A stretch of DNA of 64,000 bases from Trinickia mobilis (GTDB lineage: Bacteria; Pseudomonadota; Gammaproteobacteria; Burkholderiales; Burkholderiaceae), in contig NZ_JAFLRF010000009.1 in NCBI RefSeq assembly GCF_017315705.1, positions 186,001 to 250,000 on the forward strand. Direction: 5' to 3'. The stretch's first letter is position 1, and the number at the start of each line of letters is the position of its first letter. The position numbers and the translations under genes are program-made. The notes under the pieces were generated by a model. It did no database searches. It had not been told where the DNA came from and worked only from the letters and a program-made list of their open reading frames with translations. Shown one piece after another: positions 18,948 through 28,161 of the stretch.

Positions 18948-19598
18948 ATGGTTCGCAAATCTCATTTTGATCCGCAGCGGGTGCGGGAAGAAATCGCGAT
19001 CGCCGCCGCGCGGATGATCGCCGAGGACGGTCTCGACTACTCGACCGCCAAGCGCAAGGCTGCGCGGCAGGTCGTCGGGGAGACGCGCATCGCCGGTGAT
19101 TGGCTCCCCGATAACGACCAGATCGAAGAAGAAATCCGCGAATACCAGTCGCTCTTTCAAAGCGACAGCCAGCCGGCGATGCTGCGCCGCCTGCGCGAAA
19201 TCGCGGTCGAATGGATGGTTCGGCTCGGCGCTTTCAATCCATATTTGACGGGCGCGGTGCTCAACGGCACGGCGGGCGAGCATTCGGACGTCCATCTGCA
19301 AGTGTTCTGCGACAACCCCAAGGAAGTCGCGATCTACCTGCTGAACGCCAATATCCAATATGACGTGTCGGAGACCCGGCACTTCGCCGGCCGCGGCATG
19401 ATCGAGACGCTGAGCTTCCTGTGGCGTCCGTCGCGCGGCGAGGAGCCGGTCGGCATGCATATTGCCCTCTACGACACGGATGACTTGCGCGGCGCCGTGC
19501 GCGCCGATGCGCGCGGCCGGCTTTCGCGCGCCAACGCGCAAGCGGTCCGGGCGCTGCTCGACGAAAGCGAGAGCGGCGAGACACCAACGACTAATTGA
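18948..19598 (+). CDS. Conserved hypothetical protein, possibly nucleotidyltransferase-like
   Basis: I do not recognise a defined function. The 216-residue protein starts MVRKSHFDPQRVREEIA and has a helical N-terminal half, followed by YLTGAVLNGTAGEHSDVHL, which resembles a pol-beta-type nucleotidyltransferase core (Gly-rich turn followed by Asp). The usual Asp-x-Asp is incomplete (SDVHLQVF), so activity is doubtful. Similar genes lie beside mpl in other Burkholderiaceae. It is divergent from mpl and ends 7 bases before the thioredoxin-like gene, so the two are probably one transcript. Confidence 0.75.
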   Translation: MVRKSHFDPQRVREEIAIAAARMIAEDGLDYSTAKRKAARQVVGETRIAGDWLPDNDQIEEEIREYQSLFQSDSQPAMLRRLREIAVEWMVRLGAFNPYLTGAVLNGTAGEHSDVHLQVFCDNPKEVAIYLLNANIQYDVSETRHFAGRGMIETLSFLWRPSRGEEPVGMHIALYDTDDLRGAVRADARGRLSRANAQAVRALLDESESGETPTTN

Positions 19599-19605
19599 TC
19601 AGACG

Positions 19606-20172
19606 ATGAACACGAAAGGGCTTCTGGCGGTCGCCGCCATCGCGATCGTTGCCGTCGCGGGCGGCATCGGCGCCGGCCACTGGCTGCGGCACGACGACGC
19701 ACCCCCTGTCACCGCGGCCGGCGCCCCGGAAACGGGCTCGTCGCAGGCCAACGCCGTCGAAGCGCTCTGGGACTCCACGATGATGCACGACGCCGACGGC
19801 AAGCCGAAGTCGCTTGCCGCCTTCAAGGGGCAGACCGTCGTCGTCAACTTCTGGGCCTCATGGTGCGGCCCGTGCGTCGAGGAAATGCCGACGCTCTCCC
19901 AACTCAACGACGAATACGCGAAGAAAGGCGTGAAGTTCATCGGCATCGGCGTCGACTCGGAAAAGAACGTGAAGGCGTTCCTGCAAAAGGTGCCGGTGGG
20001 CTATCCCGTTTACGTGAGCGGCTTTGGCGGCGCCGATCTGGCACGCAATTTCGGGAATACGGAGGGCGGCCTGCCCTTCACCGTCGTGATCGACGCAAAA
20101 GGTACCGTACGGTCGACAAAATTAGGTCAAATTCAACCAGCCGAGCTCAAAAAGACCCTCGACGCGCTCTGA
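19606..20172 (+). CDS. TlpA/ResA-like membrane-anchored thioredoxin
   Basis: This is a thiol-disulfide oxidoreductase of the TlpA/AhpC-TSA family, probably facing the periplasm. Residues 5-27 form an uncleaved signal anchor, then a Pro/Ala linker, then the thioredoxin fold with WASWCGPC (Cys87 and Cys90). A cis-Pro is likely in GGLPFTVVID. TlpA relatives reduce apocytochrome c or copper proteins, and a CcsA-type gene exists at 34784-35707, but no direct link is seen here. The ATG at 19606 is 7 bases after the upstream stop. Confidence 0.9.
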   Translation: MNTKGLLAVAAIAIVAVAGGIGAGHWLRHDDAPPVTAAGAPETGSSQANAVEALWDSTMMHDADGKPKSLAAFKGQTVVVNFWASWCGPCVEEMPTLSQLNDEYAKKGVKFIGIGVDSEKNVKAFLQKVPVGYPVYVSGFGGADLARNFGNTEGGLPFTVVIDAKGTVRSTKLGQIQPAELKKTLDAL

Positions 20173-20366
20173 TTTAATATGACGAAGCCGCTTCAGATAA
20201 CGTCTATTTGAGCTGCGTTGCGCGCGTTTTCCCGGGATTTAATAAGATTCATATGGCCAAGCGGGCGATTTTTACCGCGTTTTCCCCGGCCTCCTGCATG
20301 CGCTGCTAGACAAGTTTCTCTAAACAGCGCTAAAGTGCGCGCAATTCCGCGGAAAACGAAGCGACC

Positions 20367-20825
20367 ATGACACGACTGCTGGTACTACACGGCCCCAACC
20401 TCAACCTTCTCGGCACCCGGGAACCCGAGGTCTATGGGCGCGTCACGTTGCAGCAAATCGATCAGGCGTTATCCGCGCGAGCGGCGCAGGCCGGCGCCGA
20501 ACTGACTTCTTTTCAGAGCAATCATGAGGGTGCGCTCGTCGACCGCATCCAGGCTGCCCGCGCGGAAAAAGTCGACTTCGTTCTGATCAATCCCGCCGCG
20601 TACACGCATACGAGCGTGGCGATACGGGACGCGCTGGCCGGCGTCGGCATTCCGTTCGTCGAGATTCACCTGTCGAACGTGCATCGCCGCGAGCCGTTCC
20701 GGCACCACTCCTACTTCTCCGACCAGGCCGAAGGCGTCATCTGCGGCCTGGGCTGGAAGGGATATCTGTACGCGCTCGAATTCGCCCTCGACCGGCTTTC
20801 GCCGGACACGGGCAGCGCGCGCTGA
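20367..20825 (+). CDS. aroQ: Type II 3-dehydroquinate dehydratase
   Basis: The enzyme dehydrates 3-dehydroquinate to 3-dehydroshikimate in the shikimate pathway. The opening [21 protein letters not shown] carries the catalytic Tyr23 and substrate-binding residues. NPAAYTHTS with His81 and [14 protein letters not shown] complete the active site. Its 152 residues match the dodecameric type II family. It is 194 bases after the thioredoxin gene and 66 bases before accB, so it probably opens the aroQ-accB-accC transcript, an arrangement common in proteobacteria. Confidence 0.97.
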   Translation: MTRLLVLHGPNLNLLGTREPEVYGRVTLQQIDQALSARAAQAGAELTSFQSNHEGALVDRIQAARAEKVDFVLINPAAYTHTSVAIRDALAGVGIPFVEIHLSNVHRREPFRHHSYFSDQAEGVICGLGWKGYLYALEFALDRLSPDTGSAR

Positions 20826-20891
20826 TTTCCAAAACACCAATTCAGCGCCGGCTTCGCGCCGGCACTTCACGCATTGAAAGGGGAATTCCCG

Positions 20892-21362
20892 ATGGATCTA
20901 CGTAAGCTGAAAACTTTGATCGACCTCGTCTCCGAGTCCGGCATCTCGGAACTCGAAGTCACCGAAGGCGAGGGCAAGGTTCGCATCGTCAAGAATGCCC
21001 CGCCGGTTTACGTGCAATCGCCCCCCTCCTACGTACCGCAAATCACCGCGGCCGCGCCGGCCGCCGCCGTGCCGAGCGAAGCGCCGGCGGCCGCCAGCGC
21101 CGCTGCTTCCGCTGCCGCCGCGCCGCAAGGCCATGTCGTCACGTCGCCGATGGTCGGCACGTTCTACCGCGCTCCGTCGCCGGGCGCCGACCCGTTCGTC
21201 CAAGTGGGCGACACGGTTAAGGAAGGCCAGACGATCTGCATCATCGAAGCGATGAAGCTCCTGAACGAAATCGAGTGCGACAAGGCCGGCGTCATCAAGG
21301 AAATCCTCGTCGAAAACGGCCAGGCGGTCGAATACGGCCAGCCGTTGTTCGTGATCGGCTAA
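20892..21362 (+). CDS. accB: Biotin carboxyl carrier protein of acetyl-CoA carboxylase
   Basis: This carries the biotin that shuttles CO2 in the first step of fatty-acid synthesis. The 156-residue protein has an N-terminal helical segment, an Ala/Pro linker at about 45-78 and a biotinyl domain with EAMKLLNE, where Lys122 is biotinylated. I chose the ATG at 20892 ([12 protein letters not shown]) because it matches the family start; GGGG lies upstream. AccB and AccC act as a complex, and accC follows after 134 bases. Confidence 0.97.
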   Translation: MDLRKLKTLIDLVSESGISELEVTEGEGKVRIVKNAPPVYVQSPPSYVPQITAAAPAAAVPSEAPAAASAAASAAAAPQGHVVTSPMVGTFYRAPSPGADPFVQVGDTVKEGQTICIIEAMKLLNEIECDKAGVIKEILVENGQAVEYGQPLFVIG

Positions 21363-21496
21363 GCGCGCGAACCCGTCCCCTCGTGCCGCCCGGCGCGCAG
21401 CGTCTACGAGCTGTGCGCCGCCGATCCTCTGAGGCGCGCCGCCGATGTCTCTCCTAATTAGCGAGCGCCGCGCCCATCGAAGAGTCGAATAACGCT

Positions 21497-22864
21497 ATGT
21501 TTGAAAAAATCCTCATTGCCAATCGCGGCGAAATCGCGCTGCGGATTCAGCGCGCGTGCCGCGAGCTGGGCGTCAAGACGGTCGTCGTCTATTCCGAAGC
21601 CGACAAGGAAGCCAAGTATGTGAAGCTCGCCGACGAGGCAGTCTGCATCGGGCCCGCGCCGTCGAACCTCTCCTACCTGAACATGCCGGCGCTCATCAGC
21701 GCCGCGGAAGTCACCGACGCCGAAGCGATCCACCCGGGCTACGGGTTTCTGGCGGAGAACGCCGATTTCGCCGAGCGCGTCGAGCAATCGGGCTTCACGT
21801 TCATCGGCCCGCGCCCCGACACGATCCGCATGATGGGCGACAAGGTCACCGCCAAGCAGACGATGATCAAGACCGGCGTGCCGTGCGTGCCCGGTTCGGA
21901 AGGCGCGCTGCCGGACGACCCGAAGGAGATCGTGAAAATCGCGCGCGTGGTCGGCTACCCGGTCATCATCAAGGCGACGGGCGGCGGCGGCGGACGCGGC
22001 ATGCGCGTCGTGCATACGGAAGCGGCGCTCGTCAACGCGGTCAACATGACCCGCGAGGAAGCCGGCCGTGCGTTCGGCAATCCGCAGGTCTATATGGAGA
22101 AGTTCCTCGAGAACCCGCGCCACATCGAAATCCAGGTGCTCTCCGATTCGTTCAAGAACGCGCTCTGGCTCGGCGAGCGCGACTGCTCGATGCAGCGCCG
22201 CCACCAGAAGGTGATCGAGGAAGCGCCGGCCCCGGGCATCGCGCGCCGCCTGATCGAGCGCATCGGCGACCGCTGCGCCGACGCCTGCAAGAAGATGGGC
22301 TACCTCGGCGCGGGCACATTCGAGTTCCTCTACGAGAACAACGAGTTCTACTTCATCGAGATGAACACGCGCGTGCAGGTCGAGCACCCGGTGACCGAAC
22401 TGATCACCGGCGTCGATATCGTGCAGGAGCAGATCCGCATTGCTGCCGGCGAAAAGCTCACGCACCGTCAGCGCGACATCGAATTCCGCGGCCACGCGAT
22501 CGAGTGCCGGATCAACGCCGAAGACCCGTTCAAGTTCACGCCGTCGCCGGGACGCATCACGTCGTGGCACACGCCGGGCGGCCCGGGCATTCGCGTCGAT
22601 TCCCACGCGTACAACGGCTATTTCGTCCCGCCCAACTATGATTCGATGATCGGCAAGCTGATCGCATACGGCGTCACGCGCGAGCAGGCGATCATGCGGA
22701 TGCGCATCGCGCTCTCCGAGATGGTCGTCGAAGGCATCCAGACCAACATTCCGCTGCACCGCGAGCTGATGCTCGACGGGAAGTTCGTCGAAGGCGGCAC
22801 GAGCATCCACTATCTCGAGAACCGGCTTGCCGCAAAACAGCAAGTCGCACCGGAAGAAGCGTAA
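21497..22864 (+). CDS. accC: Biotin carboxylase subunit of acetyl-CoA carboxylase
   Basis: This ATP-grasp enzyme carboxylates the biotin on AccB. It has the N-terminal [16 protein letters not shown] motif, the glycine-rich ATP loop [11 protein letters not shown], and [16 protein letters not shown] in the catalytic centre. Its 455 residues are standard. The prmA gene starts 3 bases after the stop, which fits one transcript with accB and prmA. Confidence 0.98.
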   Translation: MFEKILIANRGEIALRIQRACRELGVKTVVVYSEADKEAKYVKLADEAVCIGPAPSNLSYLNMPALISAAEVTDAEAIHPGYGFLAENADFAERVEQSGFTFIGPRPDTIRMMGDKVTAKQTMIKTGVPCVPGSEGALPDDPKEIVKIARVVGYPVIIKATGGGGGRGMRVVHTEAALVNAVNMTREEAGRAFGNPQVYMEKFLENPRHIEIQVLSDSFKNALWLGERDCSMQRRHQKVIEEAPAPGIARRLIERIGDRCADACKKMGYLGAGTFEFLYENNEFYFIEMNTRVQVEHPVTELITGVDIVQEQIRIAAGEKLTHRQRDIEFRGHAIECRINAEDPFKFTPSPGRITSWHTPGGPGIRVDSHAYNGYFVPPNYDSMIGKLIAYGVTREQAIMRMRIALSEMVVEGIQTNIPLHRELMLDGKFVEGGTSIHYLENRLAAKQQVAPEEA

Positions 22865-22867
22865 GCA

Positions 22868-23770
22868 ATGAGCTACCGGGAACTGGTCGTCGAACTCGAT
22901 CGCGAGCACGCGGAGGCGCTCTCCGACGCGCTCATCGAACTGGGTGCGCTGTCGGTGTCGGTCGAAGACGCCGACGCCGACACGCCCGACGAGCAACCGC
23001 TCTTCGGCGAACCCGGTCTCACGCCCGATCGCACCGCATGGCAGCGCTCGCGCGTCGTCGCTCTGCTCGCGCCCGAGCAGGAGCCCAGCATGCTGGCGGC
23101 TGCCGCGGCCAACGAAGCCGGTCTTGCGGCGACACCGCCGTTCACGGTGCGCGACGTCGAGGAACAGGACTGGGTGCGGCTCACGCAATCGCAATTCGAG
23201 CCGATTCCGATCGGCCAGCGCATCTGGGTCGTGCCGTCGTGGCACGACGCGCCCGATCCGGACGCGCTCGTGCTCGAACTCGATCCCGGCCTCGCGTTCG
23301 GCACCGGCAGCCATCCGACCACGCGCCTTTGCATGGAATGGCTCGAAGCGTCGGTGCAAGCGGGCCAGTCGGTGCTCGACTACGGATGCGGCTCCGGCAT
23401 CCTCGCGATCCTCGCGAAAAAATGCGGCGCGAATCCGGTGTTCGGCATCGACATCGATCCCCAGGCAGTCGAATCCGCGCGCCACAACAGCGAGCGCAAT
23501 CGCGCCGACGTGACCTACGGCCTGCCGGACGACTGCCCGGCCGGAGAGTTCGATATCGTCGTCGCCAATATTCTGTCGAATCCGCTCAAGCTGATGGCGT
23601 CGATGCTGTCGTCGAAGGTGAAGCCGGGCGGACGCATCGCGCTGTCAGGCGTCCTCGCGCGGCAGGCCGAAGAAGTCGCGCGCGTCTACCAGACCTGGAT
23701 CGATATCGGCGTCTGGCGCGAACACGAGGGTTGGGTCTGTCTTGCCGGGACCCGGCGGGAAAGCCATTAG
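22868..23770 (+). CDS. prmA: Ribosomal protein L11 methyltransferase
   Basis: The enzyme trimethylates ribosomal protein L11 using S-adenosylmethionine. The N-terminal L11-recognition domain is followed by [16 protein letters not shown], the SAM motif [14 protein letters not shown] and [13 protein letters not shown], all typical of PrmA. Its 300 residues are normal. The start is 3 bases after accC, and a 47-base gap separates it from the zinc-ribbon gene. Confidence 0.97.
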   Translation: MSYRELVVELDREHAEALSDALIELGALSVSVEDADADTPDEQPLFGEPGLTPDRTAWQRSRVVALLAPEQEPSMLAAAAANEAGLAATPPFTVRDVEEQDWVRLTQSQFEPIPIGQRIWVVPSWHDAPDPDALVLELDPGLAFGTGSHPTTRLCMEWLEASVQAGQSVLDYGCGSGILAILAKKCGANPVFGIDIDPQAVESARHNSERNRADVTYGLPDDCPAGEFDIVVANILSNPLKLMASMLSSKVKPGGRIALSGVLARQAEEVARVYQTWIDIGVWREHEGWVCLAGTRRESH

Positions 23771-23817
23771 AATAGTGCGTATCGTCACGCACCGGCCCGC
23801 ACGCCATTCGGCTCACT

Positions 23818-25137
23818 ATGCTTCTTGCGACGCGCTGTCCCCACTGTGATACCGTCTTCCGCCTTCAAGAGACGCAGCTTGCGCTGCGCGGGGGGCTCGT
23901 GCGCTGCGGGCATTGCCAGTCCGTGTTCAATGCCTCGGAAAATCTCGTCGATGCGGAAGCCGGCGCGAAGCCAGTAGACAGCGGCGCGCCCGCCGAGACG
24001 CCCAGCGCACCGGAACCTGCTGCCGCTGCTGCAGCGCCGGCTCCCGAAGCCGCGGCGCCGCAAGCGCCCGCACAAAATAAACCATCGCAACCCGCGCCGA
24101 ATTTCGGCTCCGGCGCGTGGGATATGTGGGCGCCCGCCGCCGATGCGCAGATCGACCCGGCACTGCGTCACGACGTCGAAACCATTGCTCGGCGGCAGGT
24201 CGCCGTGCCGGGCGCGCTGGAGTCGGGCGCGTTGGAGCCCGGAGCGGCGCATGAGCCGTCGCCCGGAGCGGCGCAGCCGGCGTCAGCGCATGCAGCACAC
24301 GGTGCCGTGCATCCGTCTGCCGAATCCGCCGGGATGCGGGAGCCGAGCTTCACGGCGTGGCCTCATCCCGAGATGCGCGCCGAGCCGCAAGAGCGCGCAT
24401 CGGCGGCAGCGCCCGCCCAGGCGGACGAGCCGATCTTGCCGAACACGATGCCCTCTTCCTGGGGTACCGATCCGGAACCGCACTTCGGCACGCCCGAGCC
24501 GGAAGCGCCGGCAGCTCAGTCGACGGCGTCCGAACCCTCCGGCGCCGGGCCATCCGTCGCACAACGCAGCACCGGCGCACCGTTCGCAGCCGACCCCTTT
24601 TCCGCGAGTGCGCGCAGCTTCGCGGTCACGCGCGAGGAGCGTGCTCCTGAACCCAGCCGCATCGTCTGGCGCATCATCGGCACGCTCGTCGCACTCGTGC
24701 TGGCGGTGGTGCTGGTCGCGCAACTCGCGTGGTGGCGCCGCGAAACGGTCATGGTCTACTGGCCAGGCTCACAAGCGCTCTTCGCTCAGGTTTGCGAGCA
24801 GCTCGGCTGCCAGATCTCGCCGCCGCGCGATATCGACGGCCTCCAAGTCGAAGCATCGGATCTGCGCCAGATCGACGGCCCGCACCGCCTCGAGTTGCGA
24901 GTGCCGCTGCACAATCGCTACAACGTCGCGCTCGCGTACCCGGCGATGGAGCTCACGCTGCTCGACGACAAGAACAACGTTGCGATCAGGCGCGTGCTGT
25001 GGCCGCAGGACTATGTGCGCCCAGGCACGCCGATCGCCGCTGGGCTGCCCGCCCGCACCACGCAGACGATGATCGTGCGGCTCGACACCGGCAGCGCCGT
25101 CGCCAGCAATTTCCGCGTTCAGATCTTTTACCCGTAG
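23818..25137 (+). CDS. MJ0042-type zinc-ribbon and DUF3426 membrane protein
   Basis: This is a two-part protein of unknown function that is common in beta-proteobacteria downstream of prmA. The N terminus is a zinc ribbon with Cys7, Cys10, Cys30 and Cys33 ([19 protein letters not shown]). Residues 45-275 are a long Ala/Pro/Glu-rich low-complexity linker. A single membrane segment at about 282-305 ([20 protein letters not shown]) is followed by the DUF3426 domain, predicted to be periplasmic and ending FRVQIFYP. The zinc ribbon would face the cytoplasm. The linker is far longer than either domain and likely varies between strains. Confidence 0.9.
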   Translation: MLLATRCPHCDTVFRLQETQLALRGGLVRCGHCQSVFNASENLVDAEAGAKPVDSGAPAETPSAPEPAAAAAAPAPEAAAPQAPAQNKPSQPAPNFGSGAWDMWAPAADAQIDPALRHDVETIARRQVAVPGALESGALEPGAAHEPSPGAAQPASAHAAHGAVHPSAESAGMREPSFTAWPHPEMRAEPQERASAAAPAQADEPILPNTMPSSWGTDPEPHFGTPEPEAPAAQSTASEPSGAGPSVAQRSTGAPFAADPFSASARSFAVTREERAPEPSRIVWRIIGTLVALVLAVVLVAQLAWWRRETVMVYWPGSQALFAQVCEQLGCQISPPRDIDGLQVEASDLRQIDGPHRLELRVPLHNRYNVALAYPAMELTLLDDKNNVAIRRVLWPQDYVRPGTPIAAGLPARTTQTMIVRLDTGSAVASNFRVQIFYP

Positions 25138-25229
25138 CGCACGCCGAGCGCGTCCCGGCTGATGGAGGCCGGGCGCGCTCTCCTTCGCAGTCAATCGCCT
25201 CAATCTCAGACGAATCTTCGGAGCACAAC

Positions 25230-25730
25230 ATGAGTCAAGTCACGCTGGGTGGCAACCCGATCGAAGTCAGCGGCACGTTCCCGTCCGCGGGCCAGCAAGC
25301 CCCCGAGTTCTCGCTCGTCGGCAAGGATCTCAAGCCGGTCTCGCTCGCCGATTTCGCCGGCAAGCGCAAGGTGCTCAACATCGTGCCGAGCCTCGACACG
25401 CCGACGTGCGCCACGTCGACCCGCAAGTTCAACGAAGCCGCCGGCAAGCTTGCGAACACGTCGGTGATCGTCGTATCGGGCGATCTGCCGTTCGCCGCGA
25501 CGCGCTTTTGCACGACTGAAGGCATCGAAAACGTCGTGACGGCTTCGACCTTCCGCGGCCACGAGTTCGCGAAGGCGTATGGCGTCGACGTCACGAGCGG
25601 CCCGCTCACCGGCCTGACGGCACGCGCCGTGGTCGTGCTGGACGAGCAGAACAAGGTGCTGCACGCTGAGCTCGTCAGCGAAATCAAGGACGAGCCGAAC
25701 TACGACGCAGCGCTGGCCGCGCTGAAGTAA
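25230..25730 (+). CDS. tpx: Thiol peroxidase, atypical 2-Cys peroxiredoxin
   Basis: The enzyme reduces peroxides with thioredoxin. It is a Tpx-type protein with peroxidatic Cys60 in [15 protein letters not shown] and resolving Cys94 in [11 protein letters not shown]. The length of 166 residues is typical. The ATG at 25230 has GGAG 7 bases upstream. It ends just before a strong terminator at 25751-25776. Confidence 0.97.
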   Translation: MSQVTLGGNPIEVSGTFPSAGQQAPEFSLVGKDLKPVSLADFAGKRKVLNIVPSLDTPTCATSTRKFNEAAGKLANTSVIVVSGDLPFAATRFCTTEGIENVVTASTFRGHEFAKAYGVDVTSGPLTGLTARAVVVLDEQNKVLHAELVSEIKDEPNYDAALAALK

Positions 25731-25750
25731 GCAGGACAAGCGTCACAAGG

Positions 25751-25776
25751 CGCCGCGCCCTTCGCGCGGCGTTTTT
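25751..25776 (+). terminator. Intrinsic terminator after tpx
   Basis: A perfect 8-bp stem (CGCCGCGC / GCGCGGCG) with loop CCTTC is followed by TTTTT at 25772-25776. It lies 21 bases past the tpx stop and separates it from the PfkB kinase gene. Confidence 0.9.
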
Positions 25777-25823
25777 GCATCGACACCGGCCCTTCCACTC
25801 TCACGTTCATAGGAAACCTCGCT

Positions 25824-26762
25824 TTGGCTACGCTGATCTGCGGCTCGCTCGCCTACGACAACATCATGACTTTCCAGGGCCGCTTTCGCGACCACATCCT
25901 GCCCGAGCAGGTGCACATCCTGAATGTGAGCTTCCTCGTGCCGACAATGCGCCGCGAATTCGGCGGCTGCGCCGGCAATATCGCCTATGCGCTGAAGCTG
26001 CTCGGCGGCGACGCGCGCATCATGGCGACGCTCGGCGCCGTCGACGCGCAGCTCTACCTCGACCGCCTCGACAGCCTCGGCCTCTCGAAAGCGCACGTGC
26101 GCGTGCTGCCGGATACCTATTCGGCGCAGGCGATGATCACGACCGACCTCGACAACAACCAGATCACTGCGTTCCACCCGGGCGCGATGATGGAATCGCA
26201 CTTGAATCGCGCGGACGAAGCGCCCGGCGTCAAGCTCGGCATCGTCGCTCCGGACGGCTACGACGGCATGATCCAGCACTCCGAACAGTTCGCGGCCGCC
26301 GGTATTCCGTTCATTTTCGATCCGGGCCAGGGCCTGCCGCTCTTCGACGGCGCCCAGTTGCGGCGCATGATTGAACTTGCCACCTACGTGGCGGTCAACG
26401 ACTACGAAGCAAAACTGGTCAGCAACAAGACCGGCTGGACTATCGACGAAATCGCCGGCCATGTAAAAGCGCTGATCGTCACGCGCGGCGAGCACGGCTC
26501 GCAGATTCACCATGCGGGTCAGTGCGAAGCGATTCCCGTCGTCCAGGCTGCGCGCGTGCTCGACCCGACCGGTTGCGGCGATGCCTTCCGCGGCGGCCTG
26601 CTGTACGGGATCGAGAAGGGGCTCGACTGGGCGACGACGGGCCGTCTCGCGAGCCTGATGGGCGCACTCAAGATCGAGCAGCAAGGACCGCAAAACTACG
26701 CGCCGTCACGCGGCGAAATCGATGAACGATTCAAGCAGGCATTTGGATACAGCCTGCAGTAA
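25824..26762 (+). CDS. PfkB-family sugar or nucleoside kinase
   Basis: This is a ribokinase-type kinase of 312 residues. PfkB features are ICGSLAYDNIM at the N terminus, EFGGCAGNIAYALKLLGG, and DPTGCGDAFRGG with catalytic Asp253 and the anion hole. It resembles adenosine/ribokinase-like proteins; the exact substrate is not readable from sequence. Translation is predicted to start at TTG 25824, with AGGA 9 bases upstream, because homology starts immediately and no ATG precedes it. It is 19 bases from the downstream lipoprotein gene. Confidence 0.86.
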   Translation: MATLICGSLAYDNIMTFQGRFRDHILPEQVHILNVSFLVPTMRREFGGCAGNIAYALKLLGGDARIMATLGAVDAQLYLDRLDSLGLSKAHVRVLPDTYSAQAMITTDLDNNQITAFHPGAMMESHLNRADEAPGVKLGIVAPDGYDGMIQHSEQFAAAGIPFIFDPGQGLPLFDGAQLRRMIELATYVAVNDYEAKLVSNKTGWTIDEIAGHVKALIVTRGEHGSQIHHAGQCEAIPVVQAARVLDPTGCGDAFRGGLLYGIEKGLDWATTGRLASLMGALKIEQQGPQNYAPSRGEIDERFKQAFGYSLQ

Positions 26763-26781
26763 TTCAGGGGAGCAACCAAAA

Positions 26782-27258
26782 ATGAGAACAACCACCCGTG
26801 TGGTACTGGCAATGATGGTCGTCGGTTCGCTGGCGATGACCGGGTGTGCGTACAACAGCAGCTCGTCGGACGTCTACACGGCCTCGCAGGCGCAGCGCGA
26901 GGCAACCGTGCGCTTCGGCACCGTCGAAAGCGTGCGCGCCGTGAAGATCAGCTCGAACAACGGTCAGCCGAGCGGGCTCGGCGCAGTCGGCGGCGGCGCG
27001 CTCGGCGCGGTGGCAGGTAGCGCGATCGGCGGCGGCAAAGGCTCGATCGCGACCGCGATCATCGGCGGCATCGCCGGTGCGGTGGCGGGCAACGCGATCG
27101 AGAACGGCGTCGCGGTGCAAAACGGCGTGGAAGTCACCGTGCGGCTCGACAACGGCGACCTGCGCGCCATCACCCAGAGCGCCAACGGCGAAATCTTCCA
27201 GGCCGGCGACCGCGTCCGGCTGCTTTCAAGCGGCGGCGTTACCCGCGTCACGCACTGA
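26782..27258 (+). CDS. SlyB/Pcp-type glycine-zipper outer-membrane lipoprotein
   Basis: The 158-residue protein has a lipoprotein signal ending MTGC, so Cys22 is lipidated. Residues of about 75-115 are two runs of the glycine-zipper pattern (GAVGGGALGAVAG, IIGGIAGAVAGNAI). The C-terminal VEVTVRLDNGDLRAI and GDRVRLL motifs match the SlyB/rickettsial 17-kDa antigen family, an outer-membrane-associated lipoprotein of uncertain function, often under PhoP or envelope-stress control. GGGGAG lies upstream of the ATG at 26782. Confidence 0.88.
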   Translation: MRTTTRVVLAMMVVGSLAMTGCAYNSSSSDVYTASQAQREATVRFGTVESVRAVKISSNNGQPSGLGAVGGGALGAVAGSAIGGGKGSIATAIIGGIAGAVAGNAIENGVAVQNGVEVTVRLDNGDLRAITQSANGEIFQAGDRVRLLSSGGVTRVTH

Positions 27259-27378
27259 ACGTCTCTCGGCCGTTCCTGGCCTTTCCTTTTTCATCCCCGT
27301 GAGCGCCTGCGCCGCCGCTCGGCGCGGGCGTGCCATGCCGGATGAAACGCGTCTTCAGCACGCCTCGCACGCCAGCGT

Positions 27379-27425
27379 TGCATGGGACCCGAGCAAGTGC
27401 TCTGCATGGGCCCGGAGTAAGTGCT
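27379..27425 (+). repeat. Tandem 24-bp-period direct repeat, two copies
   Basis: The 23-base unit beginning TGCATGGG and ending AAGTGCT occurs at 27379-27401 and at 27403-27425, with 20 of 23 positions identical. It lies in the 291-base spacer between the lipoprotein gene and the H1-like gene, before the H1 terminator. I know no function for it. Confidence 0.65.
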
Positions 27426-27448
27426 GAAGCGCTAACTCGGATCGGCAT

Positions 27449-27482
27449 AAAAAATCCCGCCACCGGGAACCGGTGACGGGAT
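27449..27482 (-). terminator. Intrinsic terminator of the H1-like gene
   Basis: On the minus strand the sequence AATCCCGTCACCGG, a short loop TTCC in the middle, and CCGGTGGCGGGATT pair over 14 bp with one G-T pair, and a run of six T follows. It lies 70 bases beyond the H1-like stop. Confidence 0.9.
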
Positions 27483-27485
27483 TCG

Positions 27486-27529
27486 GGTTGAGTAGCACTA
27501 CTCAACCGTGTGGCACGTCGCGACGTGCC
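27486..27529. repeat. Two further perfect inverted repeats behind the H1-like gene
   Basis: Bases 27486-27507 form a perfect 10-bp stem (GGTTGAGTAG / CTACTCAACC) with a two-base CA spacer. Bases 27512-27529 form a perfect 18-bp palindrome, GGCACGTCG followed by CGACGTGCC. With the terminator at 27449-27482 they make three successive hairpins in the 3' region of the H1-like mRNA. Role unknown. Confidence 0.75.
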
Positions 27530-27549
27530 CAGATTACTGCATCGAGTTG

Positions 27550-28158
27550 TTACGGACGGCTGCCGGTCGGAAACGGCCATGCAGCAGCCGGATTCAACGC
27601 GGTCTTCACCGTAGCAGCAGGAGCCGTCGACGCAGCGGGTGCTGCAGCGGGAGCAGGCGCCGCAGCGGCCTTCTTCGCAGCAGCCTTCTTCGCCGGTGCG
27701 GCCTTCTTCGCAGGCGCAGCCTTCTTGGCAGCAGGGGCAGCCTTCTTCGCGGCAGCCTTCTTCGCAGGCGCGGCTTTCTTCGCCGCAGCCTTCTTAGCAG
27801 GCGCCTTCTTCGCAGCGGCCTTCTTCGCAGCGGCCTTCTTCGCGACGGTCTTCTTCGCAGCGGCCTTCTTCGCCGGTGCAGCCTTCTTCGCAGCAACCTT
27901 CTTCACGGCGACTTTCTTGGCTGCAACCTTCTTCACCGCGACTTTCTTCGCTGCGACTTTCTTGGCAGCAACCTTCTTCACCGCGACTTTCTTCGCTGCA
28001 ACCTTCTTGGCAGCAACCTTCTTCACGGCGACCTTCTTCGCTGCAACCTTCTTCACAGCAGCCTTCTTGGCCGGAGCAGCCTTCTTCGCTGCGGTCTTCT
28101 TCACGGCCGGTTTTGCCGCGGCTTTTTTAGCAGCAGGTTTTTTCTTGGCGAGTGCCAT
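27550..28158 (-). CDS. Histone H1-like Lys/Ala-rich DNA-binding protein
   Basis: The 202-residue protein is almost entirely Ala, Lys, Pro and Val in AAKK/AVKK/PAKK repeats, the composition of bacterial H1-like proteins (Bordetella BpH1, Chlamydia HctB) that bind and condense DNA. A run of [10 protein letters not shown] units occurs around residues 30-90. The tail is Ala/Pro-rich and ends [15 protein letters not shown], a conserved non-repeated ending in Burkholderia homologs. I use the ATG at 28158, which has AGGAG 6 bases upstream, rather than the adjacent ATG at 28161. It has its own strong terminator. Repeat copy number is likely to vary between strains. Confidence 0.92.
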   Translation of the reverse strand: MALAKKKPAAKKAAAKPAVKKTAAKKAAPAKKAAVKKVAAKKVAVKKVAAKKVAAKKVAVKKVAAKKVAAKKVAVKKVAAKKVAVKKVAAKKAAPAKKAAAKKTVAKKAAAKKAAAKKAPAKKAAAKKAAPAKKAAAKKAAPAAKKAAPAKKAAPAKKAAAKKAAAAPAPAAAPAASTAPAATVKTALNPAAAWPFPTGSRP

Positions 28159-28161
28159 CAT

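Noticed and set aside
21458-23485. Open minus-strand frame of about 675 codons opposite accC and prmA
   Set aside because: Shadow of accC-prmA; no domain similarity.
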